In this document: positions 1 to 8,122 of the stretch, in pieces
Layout of the letters: each line of letters opens with the position of its first letter
Position numbering within the stretch: the first letter of the stretch is position 1
Assembly (NCBI RefSeq): GCF_900105335.1
Contig: NZ_LT629770.1
Location: forward strand, 2,728,001 to 2,792,000
Source of the DNA: Microbacterium paraoxydans
Lineage (GTDB): Bacteria > Actinomycetota > Actinomycetes > Actinomycetales > Microbacteriaceae
Direction of reading: 5' to 3'
Length of the DNA: 64,000 nt
Program-made: the position numbers and the translations under genes
Notes under the pieces: model-generated
Databases searched by the model: none
Seen by the model: only the letters and a program-made list of their open reading frames with translations
What the model was told of the DNA's origin: nothing

Positions 1-1953
1 CGCGCGCAGAGCTGCGGCCCGTCGGGTGGCGCGGTTCACCGATCCCGCACCCTCGCGGAGGTCGGGATCGTGCACGAAGTCCTCGCGCATCCGCGACACG
101 AGGAACACCTGGTAGTCCATCGCCAGGCCGAAGAGCACGCCCATGAGGATGATCGGCATGAAGCTGATGATCGGGCCGACCTTCGCGACGTGCAGGAGGT
201 CGGCGAACCAGCCCCACTCGAAGACCGCCCCGACGACGCCGAAGGCGGCGACGATCGACAGCAGGTAGCCCGCCGCGGCGGTGATCGGCACCCAGAGGGA
301 GCGGAACACGATGGTGAGGAGGATCAGCGAGAGACCGATCACGAAGATCCCGAACGGCAGCAGAGCCGCCCCGAGCTGATCCGAGATGTCGATGCCGACG
401 GCGGTGAAACCGGTGACCTTGAGGTCGATGCCGAACTCGTCCAGCCACTCGTCGTGGTGGCTGCGGAGCTCGCGCACGAGATCGGCCGTCGCGGGGTCGT
501 CGGGAGCCGTCTCCGGGATGATCTGGACGATGCCGGTGTCGGCGGTCTCGTTCGGCGTCGCGAGGGCGACCTCCTTCACGCCGGGAACCTCGGCCACTGC
601 GTCTCCGAGGTCCTCCATGAGACCGAGCGGATCGGTGGAGGTGACGATGGTGCCGGTGAGGATGAGGGGGCCGTTGAACCCGGGGCCGAACTGCTCGCCG
701 ACGAGGTCGTAGTTCTGTCGCGCCTCGGAGTCCTTCGGCAAGACGCCGGCGTTCGGCAGGGCGAGGTCGAGGCTGAGAGCGGGGACGGCGACGATGCCGA
801 GGCCGAGGACGACCGCGAGGGAGACGAGGACGGGGTGCTTCGTCACGCCCTCCACCCACCGACGGCTGCCGCGGGGCTTCGTGACGGCGTCCTTCGCGGG
901 CGCCTTCTTCGGGGCCTTCGCGCGCTTCGGTCGTCCGGCCACGCGGCCCTTGAGGAATCCGAGCAGGGCCGGGGTCAGTGTCACCGCGATCGCCACGGCG
1001 ACCGCGACGGCCACGGACGCCGCGACGCCCATGGTGGTGAGGAACGGGATGCCCGCGAAGCCCAGGCCGATCAGCGCGATGAGCACGGTGACGCCGGCGA
1101 AGACGACCGCCGACCCGGCCGTGCCCACGGCCCGTGCGGCCGACTCCTCGGGTTCCACGCCGTCCCGGACCTGGTCCTGGTGGCGCGCGACGATGAAGAG
1201 CGCGTAGTCGATCCCCACCGCGAGTCCGAGCATCAGGGCGAGCAGCGGCGTGGTGGAGGAGACGGTCGCGAAGGCGGTCGCCGTGAAGATCCCGGCCATG
1301 GAGATGCCGACACCGAGGATCGCGGTGAGCAGGGGGAGTCCGGCGACCACGAACGACCGGAACGTGACGATGAGCACGAGGAGCGCGATGAGCAGGCCCA
1401 CCGCCTCGGTGAGGGTGACGCCGGGGATCGAGATCGCGAAGAGGTCGCCGCCGAGAGAGGCCTGCGCACCGTCGGGGAGCTCTGCCGCGAGCTCGTCGAC
1501 GGTGGAGCGCAGGGCGTCCTTGGTCTCCTCGGAGACGTCGGTGGACTCACCGTCGAACTGCAGGCGCACGATGGCCGCCGTGCCGTCGTCGTTGATCATG
1601 CCGTTGACCATCTCGTCGTACGGCGAGGTGGCGGCGAGGACCTCGTCGAGGTCGCCGAGCTCCGACACGGCATCCTCGATCGGCTCGCGGTACTCGTCAT
1701 CGGTGATCTCGTCGCCGTCGGCGGCCACGACGATGAACTGCGCATTCGTGCCGCTCACCTGCGGGAAGGAGCGGGAGAGCTGCTCGAGGCCGGCCTGGGA
1801 CTCGGTCCCGGGGATGGAGAACGTGTTGTCGGTGCCGGCGCCGAGGACCACGGCTCCGGCTCCGGCGATGCCGAGGGCGAGGAGCCAGGAGACGAGGACG
1901 CGCCACGGGTGACGGAAGGACCAGCGTCCGAGGGACGAGAGGAGTGTGGACAC
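1..1953 (-). CDS. MMPL/RND-family membrane transporter, C-terminus cut by window edge
   Basis: This is a large inner-membrane exporter of the MmpL branch of the RND superfamily, which is proton-driven and moves lipids or hydrophobic drugs. The 651 visible residues start with VSTLLSSLGRWSFRHPWRVL followed at once by a membrane helix, then a periplasmic domain and a helix bundle. Near the cut end is the family signature LAMDYQVFLVSRMREDF in the second half of the sterol-sensing-like bundle. The GTG start is preceded by a GGAG ribosome site. It is divergent from a TetR gene, with two palindromes between them, so repression by that TetR is likely. The substrate is unknown. The C-terminal part, including any repeat of the helix bundle, lies outside the window. 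Confidence 0.9.
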   Translation of the reverse strand, partial: MSTLLSSLGRWSFRHPWRVLVSWLLALGIAGAGAVVLGAGTDNTFSIPGTESQAGLEQLSRSFPQVSGTNAQFIVVAADGDEITDDEYREPIEDAVSELGDLDEVLAATSPYDEMVNGMINDDGTAAIVRLQFDGESTDVSEETKDALRSTVDELAAELPDGAQASLGGDLFAISIPGVTLTEAVGLLIALLVLIVTFRSFVVAGLPLLTAILGVGISMAGIFTATAFATVSSTTPLLALMLGLAVGIDYALFIVARHQDQVRDGVEPEESAARAVGTAGSAVVFAGVTVLIALIGLGFAGIPFLTTMGVAASVAVAVAVAIAVTLTPALLGFLKGRVAGRPKRAKAPKKAPAKDAVTKPRGSRRWVEGVTKHPVLVSLAVVLGLGIVAVPALSLDLALPNAGVLPKDSEARQNYDLVGEQFGPGFNGPLILTGTIVTSTDPLGLMEDLGDAVAEVPGVKEVALATPNETADTGIVQIIPETAPDDPATADLVRELRSHHDEWLDEFGIDLKVTGFTAVGIDISDQLGAALLPFGIFVIGLSLILLTIVFRSLWVPITAAAGYLLSIVAAFGVVGAVFEWGWFADLLHVAKVGPIISFMPIILMGVLFGLAMDYQVFLVSRMREDFVHDPDLREGAGSVNRATRRAAALRA

Positions 1954-1978
1954 GCGAATCTCCGTGGGGTGCCGGGTG

Positions 1979-2011
1979 GATACACAGGTGTATCCGATAC
2001 ATAGATGTATC
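1979..2011. promoter_or_regulatory. Tandem palindromic operator between MMPL and TetR genes
   Basis: Two perfect 7-bp-arm palindromes sit side by side: GATACACAGGTGTATC (1979-1994) and GATACATAGATGTATC (1996-2011), separated by one base, so their centres are 17 bp apart. Both have the form GATACAY-AG-RTGTATC. The position between divergent exporter and TetR genes is typical of a TetR operator controlling both. Binding is inferred. Confidence 0.75.
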
Positions 2012-2082
2012 GTAAGGTCATCCGCCATCCGGAGTCTGTGCACCGGGTGTGAATCGTCGAGAGGGAAGGCCAGGAGGTTCCG

Positions 2083-2709
2083 ATGTCGTCACCCGCCACC
2101 CGCAGCCGGGAGAACACGAAAGCGCGTCTGCTGGAGGCCGCCGCGCAGGTGTTCGCCGAGGTCGGCCTGGACGGGGCCTCGGTCGAGGCGGTCTGCGAGC
2201 GCGCCGGCTTCACGCGCGGGGCGTTCTACTCGAACTTCGAGTCGAAGGACGAGCTGTTCCTGACCCTCGCGGCCGGGGTTGCCGACGCGAGGGTGGCAGC
2301 CGTGCGGACTCGCGTGGAGCAGATGCGGGCGGACGGCGAGCTCGCCGACGACTGCGACCCGAAGGATCTCGTCCAGCAGATCATGGAGCTCGGCAGCGAC
2401 GACCGCCTGGGCGTGATGCTCATGAGCGAGATCCGCATCCGCGCCCTGCGTGATCCGCAGTTCGGCGAGGCCTACCTCGCCCAGGAGCGCGAGATGGTGG
2501 CGAGCATCGCGCGCATCGTGGAGGACATCGTGGAGGCAGCGGGGACGCTGCGCCTCCGGCTGCCGGCCACCGATGCGGCGCGCATGCTCATGATCCTCTG
2601 GGAGGGCATGACCGTCCGCGGTGCGATGGCCGGTCGTGACGACGCGGCCCTGCGGCACTCCGGCGGCGAGGAGCTGGGGCGGCTCGTGGAACTCCTCGTC
2701 GAGTCCTAG
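2083..2709 (+). CDS. TetR/AcrR family transcriptional regulator
   Basis: This is a one-component repressor of 208 residues. The N-terminal helix-turn-helix is clear at about residues 9-55: NTKARLLEAAAQVFAEVG, then ASVEAVCERAGFTRGAFYSNF with the usual Y-x-N/H-F end. The remainder is a helical ligand-binding and dimer domain without recognisable ligand class. The ATG is preceded by AGGAGG. It is divergent from the MMPL exporter with tandem palindromes in the spacer, so it probably represses the exporter and itself. Its stop codon overlaps by 4 bp the end of convergent menC. Confidence 0.92.
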   Translation: MSSPATRSRENTKARLLEAAAQVFAEVGLDGASVEAVCERAGFTRGAFYSNFESKDELFLTLAAGVADARVAAVRTRVEQMRADGELADDCDPKDLVQQIMELGSDDRLGVMLMSEIRIRALRDPQFGEAYLAQEREMVASIARIVEDIVEAAGTLRLRLPATDAARMLMILWEGMTVRGAMAGRDDAALRHSGGEELGRLVELLVES

Positions 2710-3692
2710 GCGCTGCGGGCTGCGAGCAGCTCGTGGTGGCAGCGGGCCAGTCGGGCCAGCCACCATTCCCGACGCTCGTCCGCGGCGGCGAGCCGGGTGA
2801 GCGCTGCCGGGTCGGGGGACAGGCGTCCCACCGGGATCGCGCCGTCCACGGGGCGGAGGTCGGCGACGTCGTCCTGGAACAGGGAGGCCGTGCCCAGACC
2901 GCAGTCGTAGTCGAGGGTGGGGAGCGCGGCGGCCAGCGCGGCCCCCTGCGACAGGCCGATCGCGGTGTCCAGGGCGCTGGAGACGACCGCGGGAAGGCCG
3001 GCCGCGGTGACGATCTGCAGGGCATGGGTCAGGCCGCCCAGGGGCTGCGCCTTGATGACGACGATGTCCGCCGCGCCCGCGCGGGCGACGGCGAGGGGGT
3101 CGCCGGACTTCCGGATGCTCTCGTCCGCGGCGACCGGGATCCCCATGTAGGCGATGCGCCGGCGCAGCTCGACGAGCTCGGGCACGGAGGCGCAGGGCTG
3201 CTCGATGTACTCCAGGTCGAAGACGGCGAGGGCGTGCACGGCGTGCTCGGCCTCATCGACGTTCCAGAGGCCGTTCGCGTCGATCCGGATGCGGCCCTCC
3301 GGCCCGAGCGTCTCCCGGACAGCGCGGAGCCGGGCGACGTCGTCCGCCAGTACCTGTCCCGGCTCGGCGACCTTGACCTTCGCGGTCCGGCATCCGGCGA
3401 AACGCCCGAGGACCTCGGGCACGCGGGTGGCGTCGACGGCGGGCACGGTGGCGTTGACGCCGACGCGGTCGCGCAGCGGTGCGGGTTGGGGGGCGTACGC
3501 GTAGTCGATCGCGGCCGCCAGCCAGGTCGCGGCCTCGGCGTCGTCGTACTCGACGAACGGGGAGAACTCGGCCCAGCCCTCCGGCCCTTCGAACAGCAGG
3601 GCCTCGCGGGTGTCGACGCCGCGGAAGCGGGTCTGCATCGGCAGGGCGACGACGCGGGCGGAATCGAGGAGCTCCGTGACGGCGGGGATCAT
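2706..3692 (-). CDS. menC: o-succinylbenzoate synthase MenC
   Basis: This enolase-superfamily enzyme dehydrates SHCHC to o-succinylbenzoate in menaquinone synthesis (cytosol). It has 328 residues from the ATG chosen here. The active-site set is visible: KVK (K105/K107), metal ligands D138 in RIDANG, E164 in EYIEQP and D190 in AADES, and the second catalytic lysine K214 in VIKAQPLGG. A GTG at 3710 would add six residues. The ATG at 3692 is preferred because a CACAAT box ends 6 nt upstream, the spacing seen for many genes here. menB and menE follow on the other strand, so menC is in the same locus but transcribed separately. Confidence 0.93.
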   Translation of the reverse strand: MIPAVTELLDSARVVALPMQTRFRGVDTREALLFEGPEGWAEFSPFVEYDDAEAATWLAAAIDYAYAPQPAPLRDRVGVNATVPAVDATRVPEVLGRFAGCRTAKVKVAEPGQVLADDVARLRAVRETLGPEGRIRIDANGLWNVDEAEHAVHALAVFDLEYIEQPCASVPELVELRRRIAYMGIPVAADESIRKSGDPLAVARAGAADIVVIKAQPLGGLTHALQIVTAAGLPAVVSSALDTAIGLSQGAALAAALPTLDYDCGLGTASLFQDDVADLRPVDGAIPVGRLSPDPAALTRLAAADERREWWLARLARCHHELLAARSA

Positions 3693-3744
3693 GACCCCAT
3701 TGTGCGCCACGACCCTCGACAGGATGTGGCACGTATCTGTGCCA

Positions 3745-3781
3745 TTGACAATGGTGTGTGACGCACACTAATGTGGTCGGC
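3745..3781 (+). promoter_or_regulatory. padR promoter with internal palindrome (leaderless)
   Basis: TTGACA (3745-3750), an 18-bp spacer and TAATGT (3769-3774) form a good promoter ending 7 nt before the ATG at 3782, so the transcript should begin at or next to the start codon. The spacer contains the inverted repeat GTGTG-N5-CACAC (3754-3768), placed where a bound repressor would block RNA polymerase. Autorepression by the PadR product is likely but inferred. Confidence 0.7.
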
Positions 3782-4114
3782 ATGAACGAATCGCTCGACA
3801 CGCATCTGCAGGAACTGCGCCGCGGCACCGTGGTGCTCGCCTGCCTGCAGCTGCTGCGCACGCCGGAGTACGGGTATGCGCTGCTCGAGCAGCTCGAGAG
3901 TCGGGGCTTCGCCACCGATGCGAACACGCTCTACCCGCTGCTCCGTCGTCTGGAGAAGCAGGAGTACCTCACGAGCGAGTGGAACACCGACGAGGCCCGG
4001 CCTCGCAAGTTCTACCGCACCTCGGAAGCCGGAGCCCGGCTCGCCGACACCCTCACCGACGAGTGGCGCGCGCTGACCGCCGCGATCGCCTCCCTCACCC
4101 CCGAGGAGAACTGA
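3782..4114 (+). CDS. PadR family transcriptional regulator
   Basis: This is a small winged-helix repressor of 110 residues. It has the PadR pattern LRRGTVVLACLQLL..YGYALLEQL at about residues 10-40, followed by TLYPLLRRLEKQEYL and the wing with FYRTSEAG. The ATG at 3782 is preferred over the GTG at 3758 because the latter lies inside the promoter spacer. The stop is one base before the next ATG. The next gene has an N-terminal HAAS-like domain; PadR-HAAS pairs are a common regulator/membrane-protein unit. The effector is unknown. Confidence 0.92.
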   Translation: MNESLDTHLQELRRGTVVLACLQLLRTPEYGYALLEQLESRGFATDANTLYPLLRRLEKQEYLTSEWNTDEARPRKFYRTSEAGARLADTLTDEWRALTAAIASLTPEEN

Positions 4115-4115
4115 C

Positions 4116-5078
4116 ATGACCCCCACGAGCACGCTCACCGAGCGCTACATCAGCGCCACGATCCGCAGCCTCGCGCCGGAGGCGCAGGGCGAGGTCCGTG
4201 CTGAACTCGAAGCGGCCATCGCCGACGCCGTCGACGCGCGGCGGGAACAGGGCGAGAGCCCGGAGGAGGCGGAGCGCGCCGTCCTCACCGACCTCGGCGA
4301 CCCGGGCATCCTCGCCGCCGGATACGCCGACCGACCGCTCCACCTCATCGGTCCGCGCTACTACCTCACCTGGTGGCGGCTGCTGAAGCTGCTCCTGTTC
4401 ATCGTGCCGCCGTTCGCCGCGGTGGGCGTCGCGATCGGGCAGCTGATCAACGGCGGCGGACCCGGAGAGGTGATCGGCGCGGTCGTCTCGGTCACGCTGT
4501 CGGTGATCGTGCACCTGTGCTTCTGGGTCACGCTCGTCTTCGTCGTGCTGGAGCGCACCGGCGCCGACACCGGCGTGCGCTGGAACGTGGACCAGCTTCC
4601 CGAGCCGACGGAGCACGGGGCCGCCCGCGCCGACGTGATCGCCTCGCTCGTGTTCCTCCTCGCCGGCATCGGCGCGATCGTGTGGGACGCGACGCTCGGA
4701 TTCTTCCCGACCGGCGGCGACCCCATCCCGATCCTGGCGCCCGCGCTCTGGCCGGTGGGCATCGGCATCCTCCTCGCGCTCATGATCGCGGAGGCCGTCC
4801 TGGCCGTCGCCGTGTACGCGCGTCGGCGGTGGACCGTCGCCGCGGCCGTCGTGAACACCGTCCTCGCCGTCGGCTTCGCCGTGTGGGCCCTCACCCTGCT
4901 CCTGCAGGGCGAGCTCCTCAACCCGGCCTTCCTCGAGTTCGTGTTCACGGACAACGGGGTGGATGCCGACACGATGCGCGTGCTCACGGTGATCACCGGC
5001 GTCTGCCTCGTGGCCTTCCCGGCCTGGGACATCGTCGACGGGTGGATGAAGACGGCGCGTGCCCGGGGAATAGGCTGA
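4116..5078 (+). CDS. HAAS-domain multi-pass membrane protein, PadR partner
   Basis: This 320-residue protein has an N-terminal helical HAAS/DUF1700-like domain (about 1-75: RYISATIRSLAPEAQGEVRAEL, then ESPEEAERAVLTDLGDP) typical of membrane proteins encoded next to PadR regulators. It is followed by about seven hydrophobic segments, for example LLKLLLFIVPPFAAVGVAIG, VIASLVFLLAGIGAIVW and ILLALMIAEAVLAVAVY. It is co-transcribed with padR (1-bp gap). No enzymatic motif is seen. It is probably a membrane sensor or a permease-like partner; function not assigned. Its 3' end contains the -10 box of menB. Confidence 0.8.
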   Translation: MTPTSTLTERYISATIRSLAPEAQGEVRAELEAAIADAVDARREQGESPEEAERAVLTDLGDPGILAAGYADRPLHLIGPRYYLTWWRLLKLLLFIVPPFAAVGVAIGQLINGGGPGEVIGAVVSVTLSVIVHLCFWVTLVFVVLERTGADTGVRWNVDQLPEPTEHGAARADVIASLVFLLAGIGAIVWDATLGFFPTGGDPIPILAPALWPVGIGILLALMIAEAVLAVAVYARRRWTVAAAVVNTVLAVGFAVWALTLLLQGELLNPAFLEFVFTDNGVDADTMRVLTVITGVCLVAFPAWDIVDGWMKTARARGIG

Positions 5079-5083
5079 AGATC

Positions 5084-6004
5084 GTGACCGATGCCTTCGT
5101 CTCCGACCTGTTCGATCCCGCCGAGTGGGAGCTGGCGCCCGGCGCCGAGCACTACACCGACATCACGGCGCACGTGAGCCGCGACGGCGGGGTCGCCCGC
5201 ATCGCCTTCCACCGACCCGAGGTGCGCAACGCCTTCCGCCCGCACACGGTCGACGAGCTCTACCGGGCGCTCGACATCGCGCGACAGGACGCGCGTATCG
5301 GGGCGGTGCTGCTGACCGGCAACGGACCGAGCCCGAAGGACGGCGGCTGGGCGTTCTGCTCCGGCGGTGATCAGCGCATCCGCGGCCGGGACGGGTACAA
5401 GTATGCTTCGACAGGCTCAGCAACCCAGGGGGAAGGAGCCGCCCCCGCTGTCGGGCGGCTGCACATCCTCGAGGTGCAGCGGCTCATCCGGTTCATGCCG
5501 AAGGTCGTCATCGCCGTGATCCCCGGGTGGGCGGCCGGCGGCGGGCACTCGCTGCACGTGGTGTGCGACCTGACCATCGCGTCGGCCGAGCACGCGCGCT
5601 TCAAGCAGACGGACGCCGACGTCGGCAGCTTCGATGCCGGGTACGGCTCCGCCTACATGGCCCGGCAGACGGGGCAGAAGTTCGCGCGGGAGGTGTTCTT
5701 CCTCGCCGAGGAGTACTCGGCGCAGCGGGCCTACGAGGCGGGCGCCGTGAACCGCGTCGTGCCGCACGCCGAGCTCGAGCGTGAGGCGCTGAAGATGGCG
5801 CGCACCGTGCTGACGAAGTCGCCGACCGCGATCCGGATGCTGAAGTTCGCCTTCAACGCCGTCGATGACGGGCTCGTAGGGCAGCAGGTGTTCGCCGGCG
5901 AGGCCACGCGTCTCGCCTACGGCACCGACGAGGCGGTGGAGGGGCGGGATTCGTTCCTCGAGAAGCGCGCCCCCGACTGGTCCTCGTTCCCCTGGCACTA
6001 CTGA
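5084..6004 (+). CDS. menB: 1,4-dihydroxy-2-naphthoyl-CoA synthase MenB
   Basis: This crotonase-fold enzyme cyclises o-succinylbenzoyl-CoA to DHNA-CoA in menaquinone synthesis. It has 306 residues. MenB signatures are FCSGGDQRIRGRDGYKY, GWAAGGGHSLHVVCDLT, and QTDADVGSFDAGYGSAYMAR with the catalytic Asp region. GTG at 5084 is 7 nt after a TAGGCT box lying in the end of the previous gene, so it is probably leaderless. Odd point: residues 108-116 (ASTGSATQG) in the flexible loop after the SGGDQ region are encoded by a dispersed DNA repeat also found at 28294-28398. menE follows 15 bp downstream. Confidence 0.95.
   Translation: MTDAFVSDLFDPAEWELAPGAEHYTDITAHVSRDGGVARIAFHRPEVRNAFRPHTVDELYRALDIARQDARIGAVLLTGNGPSPKDGGWAFCSGGDQRIRGRDGYKYASTGSATQGEGAAPAVGRLHILEVQRLIRFMPKVVIAVIPGWAAGGGHSLHVVCDLTIASAEHARFKQTDADVGSFDAGYGSAYMARQTGQKFAREVFFLAEEYSAQRAYEAGAVNRVVPHAELEREALKMARTVLTKSPTAIRMLKFAFNAVDDGLVGQQVFAGEATRLAYGTDEAVEGRDSFLEKRAPDWSSFPWHY
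5405..5430 (+). repeat. CTTCGACAGGCTCAG-type dispersed repeat inside menB
   Basis: One arm of the repeat, GCTTCGACAGGCTCAGCAAC followed by CCAGGG, lies in frame within menB and is translated ASTGSATQG. It matches the arms at 28315-28337 and 28345-28367 except for one base (G to A) in the common 23 nt. No inverted partner arm is seen beside it. Confidence 0.75.
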
Positions 6005-6019
6005 GCCGGAGGGACGATC

Positions 6020-7171
6020 GTGACCGCCCTCATCCCGACCGACGCCGAAGACACCGGGCTCCTGCGGGAGGCGCTGCTCCGAGCTCTCGACGCGGGACCG
6101 GCTCTCGGCTTCGGCATGCTCGCCGACGCCCCGGCGGAGGTGGACGACGGCATCGCCGCGGTCATCGCGACCTCCGGATCCAGCGGCGTCCCGAAGCGGG
6201 TGGCGCTGAGCGGCGAGGCCCTGCGGGCGAGTGCGGAGGCCACCGCCGCACGGATCGGCAGCGGTCGCTGGCTGCTCGCTCTCCCGGCCGGCTACGTCGC
6301 GGGGCTGCAGGTGATGGTGCGGTCGATCCTCGCGGGCACGGAGCCGACCCGGATCGAGGGGCGGTTCACCCCGCGGGCGTTCGCCGAGGCCACGCGGAGC
6401 ATGCGGCACGTCACGACCGCGGGCGTCCTCCCCGCCCTCTACACCTCCCTCGTCCCGGCGCAGATCGCGACGCTGCTCGACGCGAGTACCGAGCCGGGGG
6501 TGCTCGCGGCGCTGCAAGCCTACGAAGCCATCCTCGTCGGGGGCCAGGCGCTGCCAGAGCCGCTGCGGGAGCGGGCGGCCGACCTCGGAGTGCGTCTCGT
6601 GCGGACCTACGGCTCGACGGAGACCAGCGGCGGCTGCGTGTACGACGGCGTCCCGCTCGACACCGTGAACGTCCGGGCGGTCGACGGCGAGCTGCGGATC
6701 GCCGGCCCCATGCTCGCGGAGGGCTATCTGGGCGACCCGGCACTGACCGCGCGCACGTTCGTCAGGGACGAGCACGGCATCCGCTGGTACCGCACCGGCG
6801 ACCTCGGGCTCCTCGAGGACGGCGTGGTGCGCGTGCACGGTCGCGCGGACAACGTGATCGTGTCGGGTGGCATCAACATCTCGCTCGACCGGGTGGAGCG
6901 CATCGTCCGCTCGGTCCCCGGGCTGCATCAGGCCGTGGTCGTGGGGGTGTCGGATGACCGCTGGGGGGAGGCCTCGGTCATCGTCGCGGCGCGCGGGGAG
7001 GCCCTGCGGCGCAGCGAGTCCGAGCAGCTCGCCCAGGCCAGGGAGGCGGTGGCCGGCGAGATCGGCGCCCACGCCCGTCCGTCCCGCCTGATCCTCGTGG
7101 ACGAACTCGACGTCCTCTCCTCCGGCAAACCCGACCGCGAGGCGATCCGCCGCATGGTCGCCTCCCTCTAG
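6020..7171 (+). CDS. menE: o-succinylbenzoate-CoA ligase MenE (short actinobacterial form)
   Basis: This AMP-forming ligase activates o-succinylbenzoate to its CoA thioester, the substrate of MenB. It has 383 residues, shorter than the roughly 450-490 of typical enzymes because the N-terminal domain is trimmed. Adenylate-forming motifs are present: the P-loop ATSGSSGVPKRVAL (about 50-63), YGSTETSGG, then YRTGDLG, GRADNVIVSGGINIS and the C-terminal SSGKPDRE with the catalytic Lys. It starts at GTG 6020 after the GGAGGGAC ribosome site and is co-directional with menB. A palindromic element follows its stop. Confidence 0.93.
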   Translation: MTALIPTDAEDTGLLREALLRALDAGPALGFGMLADAPAEVDDGIAAVIATSGSSGVPKRVALSGEALRASAEATAARIGSGRWLLALPAGYVAGLQVMVRSILAGTEPTRIEGRFTPRAFAEATRSMRHVTTAGVLPALYTSLVPAQIATLLDASTEPGVLAALQAYEAILVGGQALPEPLRERAADLGVRLVRTYGSTETSGGCVYDGVPLDTVNVRAVDGELRIAGPMLAEGYLGDPALTARTFVRDEHGIRWYRTGDLGLLEDGVVRVHGRADNVIVSGGINISLDRVERIVRSVPGLHQAVVVGVSDDRWGEASVIVAARGEALRRSESEQLAQAREAVAGEIGAHARPSRLILVDELDVLSSGKPDREAIRRMVASL

Positions 7172-7176
7172 CCCGT

Positions 7177-7254
7177 CGACCCACCCCTTTCGCGCCGACC
7201 CGGCCCCTTCCGGACGGCCGCAAGGGGCCGGGACACACGGAAAGGGGTGGGTCG
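7177..7254. repeat. 78-nt palindromic intergenic element (family A, copy 1)
   Basis: Left arm CGACCCACCCCTTTC and right arm GAAAGGGGTGGGTCG form a 15-bp outer stem. A 7-by-7 unpaired internal loop separates it from an 11-bp inner stem (CCCGGCCCCTT with AAGGGGCCGGG) and a 12-nt loop. The same plan recurs at 9939-10018 and 62565-62644. It starts six bases after the menE stop and may act as a terminator or a REP-like element. Confidence 0.8.
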
Positions 7255-7276
7255 GCGGGAGTGCCAGACTGAGGGC

Positions 7277-8068
7277 ATGGCCTCGTACACGCATGGACAC
7301 CACGAATCCGTCCTCCGCTCGCACAGTGTGCGGGACATCGCGAACTCGGCGGCCTACCTTCGACCGCACCTCACGGCAGAAACCCGGCTCCTCGACGTGG
7401 GAGCGGGACCCGGGTCGATCACGGTGGACTTCGCGGGTGTGGTCGCGCACGTCATGGCGACCGAGATCGACGATGCTGCGCTGTCCCTCTCCCGGGACCT
7501 CGCCACCGCGCGAGGCGTCACGAACATCGCCTTCTCCGTCGAGGACGTGCACGCGCTGAGCTTCGCCGACGACTCCTTCGACGTCGTGCACGCGCACCAG
7601 GTGCTGCAGCACGTCGCCGATCCGGTGCAGGCGCTGCGGGAGATGCGCCGGGTCGCGAAGCCCGGGGGACTCATCGCCGCCCGCGACGCCGACTACGCGG
7701 GTTTCCTGTGGTTCCCCGTGCTTCCGGAAATCGACCGCTGGCTCGCGCTGTACCGCGCCGCCGCCCGGGCGAACGGCGGAGAACCGGACGCCGGCCGCCG
7801 CCTCCTGGCCTGGGCGCGGGCGGCGGGCTTCGAGGACGTCTCGGCGACCGCGTCGACCTGGTGCTACGCGACGCCGTCCGAGCGCGCCTGGTGGGGCGGG
7901 ATGTGGGCCGACCGCATCCTGGAGTCGGCGCTCGCGCGGCAGCTCGTGGACCAGGAGATGGCCTCCGCCGCCGACCTGCAGGAGATCAGCGACGCCTGGA
8001 AGCGCTGGTCCGACGACGGCGACGGCTGGTTCCTCGTGCCGCATGGGGAGATCCTCGCCCGCGCCTGA
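7277..8068 (+). CDS. Class I SAM-dependent methyltransferase
   Basis: This is a 263-residue Rossmann-fold methyltransferase. Motif I is LLDVGAGPGSITVDF (about 36-50), motif II the acidic ATEIDDAAL, and later VEDVHALSFADDSFDVVHAH and the post-motif REMRRVAKPGGLIAARD, the pattern of the UbiE/Methyltransf_11 group. A GTG at 7247 would begin inside the palindromic element, so the ATG at 7277, preceded by a CAGACT box 6 nt upstream, is chosen. The substrate cannot be told. Proximity to men genes suggests MenG, but the MenG-specific pattern is not evident, so no symbol is given. Confidence 0.85.
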   Translation: MASYTHGHHESVLRSHSVRDIANSAAYLRPHLTAETRLLDVGAGPGSITVDFAGVVAHVMATEIDDAALSLSRDLATARGVTNIAFSVEDVHALSFADDSFDVVHAHQVLQHVADPVQALREMRRVAKPGGLIAARDADYAGFLWFPVLPEIDRWLALYRAAARANGGEPDAGRRLLAWARAAGFEDVSATASTWCYATPSERAWWGGMWADRILESALARQLVDQEMASAADLQEISDAWKRWSDDGDGWFLVPHGEILARA

Positions 8069-8122
8069 CGGATACATCCCGCGACGGATGCCAGTCCCCG
8101 GGCGCTCGCGTAGCGTGGGGGA

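Noticed and set aside
70..2004. Long open frame on the + strand, 644 codons
   Set aside because: It is the mirror of the MMPL gene on the minus strand; its product is rich in Arg, Glu, His and Gly without any fold, the usual high-GC shadow.
3758..3781. GTG 3758 as start of the PadR gene
   Set aside because: It lies between the -35 and -10 boxes of the gene's own promoter; ATG 3782 fits the promoter and the family start.
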